A DNA stretch of 15,843 nucleotides from Thalassiosira profunda (taxonomy: Eukaryota > Bacillariophyta > Thalassiosirophyceae > Thalassiosirales > Thalassiosiraceae), in assembly GCA_036939355.1 (NCBI GenBank), contig JALLAP010000241.1:1-15843 (forward strand). The letters are read 5' to 3'. The notes under the pieces were generated by a model. The model did no database searches. It was not told where the DNA came from and was given only the letters and a program-made list of their open reading frames with translations. Shown here in pieces: positions 15,495 through 15,843 of the stretch (position 1 is the first letter of the stretch; every line of letters begins with the position of its first letter). Both the position numbers and the translations under genes were made by a program.

Positions 15495-15843
15495 GCAGTC
15501 GGCGCACCACTTCCTACTGTAAATGGAAACGTACTAGCCTACCCCGACCACCCTACTCGGGGGCACTTCACGGAAACGGTACACCAAACATCGGTAATGG
15601 TATGTTTGCCCCCAGATGTCGATAAATATCGCATACATATGATATATTACCAATATACAATGTTATTTCGTGGTTGATGTCTATTTACATCGATCATACA
15701 TGCCCATTTCCGGTAATGCTCGTACCCAACGTTACCCCTGCAGAAGGAGGCCATGTCATCGCCACGAACGCCCCAAGAGCCCGTTCCGACGCCGGACATC
15801 TCACATATATATCATATGTAACGTTTGGGGTCCTTTTCGCGCA

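Larger units (their letters stand above)
15114..15843. other. Palindrome-rich, AT-rising intergenic region
   Basis: 730 bases with no supported gene. The left part is the presumed promoter/5' UTR of the sulfotransferase. From 15242 on it is dense in inverted repeats (15242-15257, 15271-15284, 15291-15354, 15436-15494, 15624-15635, and 15634-15647 pairing with 15807-15820). From about 15600 it becomes AT-rich. No open frame of gene-like quality and no tRNA is seen. Confidence 0.55.

Noticed and set aside
15753..15821. 22-codon mini-frame whose PVPTPDIS resembles PFPTPDIS in the voltage-sensor protein (14 identical bases at 11859-11872 and 15789-15802)
   Set aside because: A 14-base match is expected nearly by chance in a window this size, and nothing else supports a gene, though a first exon with donor GTAACG cannot be excluded.
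1..15843. tRNA, rRNA, CRISPR arrays, insertion sequences, bacterial operons
   Set aside because: No cloverleaf, rRNA-like stretch, regular spacer array or transposase was seen. The intron-containing genes are eukaryotic.

Overview
The window looks like nuclear DNA of a stramenopile alga, most likely a centric diatom. The evidence is protein-coding genes with short GT-AG introns (64 and 82 bases), a heat-shock-factor DNA-binding domain of the variant abundant in diatoms (motif SFTRRLKRWGF), a MscS-type channel with a degenerate EF-hand pair, and a voltage-sensor-like membrane protein. There are no bacterial operons, rRNA genes, or tRNA genes that I can recognise. The genus cannot be fixed from sequence alone.

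Layout: six protein genes strictly alternate in strand. (1) 1-2346, plus strand, 5' end outside the window: a nucleolar NOL11-like protein. (2) 2541-3758, minus: a diatom-type HSF transcription factor. (3) 5183-6142, plus: a single-pass type I membrane protein of unknown function. (4) 6386-10490, minus: a large three-exon MscS-like mechanosensitive channel of about 1270 residues. (5) 11274-13643, plus: a protein with an S1-S4 voltage-sensor-like region related to CNG/HCN/EAG channels, but with no recognisable pore or cyclic-nucleotide domain. (6) 13710-15113, minus: a Golgi type II membrane sulfotransferase. Genes 2/3 and 4/5 are divergent pairs. Genes 1/2, 3/4 and 5/6 are convergent with gaps of only 194, 243 and 66 bases. 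The right end (15114-15843) is AT-rich, full of palindromes, and has no gene I can support.

The most important technical point is inside gene 4. The two single N positions (9256, 9967) are each flanked by perfect 72-base direct duplications, with a 710-base contig between them. Two independent overlaps of exactly the same length are the signature of unmerged k-1 overlaps from a k=73 de Bruijn assembly, not biology. Removing 73 bases at each join restores one continuous exon whose length gives exactly the intron phase required downstream.

The most interesting biology is the apparently pore-less voltage-sensor protein, placed head to head with the mechanosensitive channel gene across a short promoter region that holds a 2 x 23-base tandem repeat. 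Next is the HSF, which carries an in-frame duplicated Arg/Ser phosphosite-like cassette and a coiled coil far from the DNA-binding domain.
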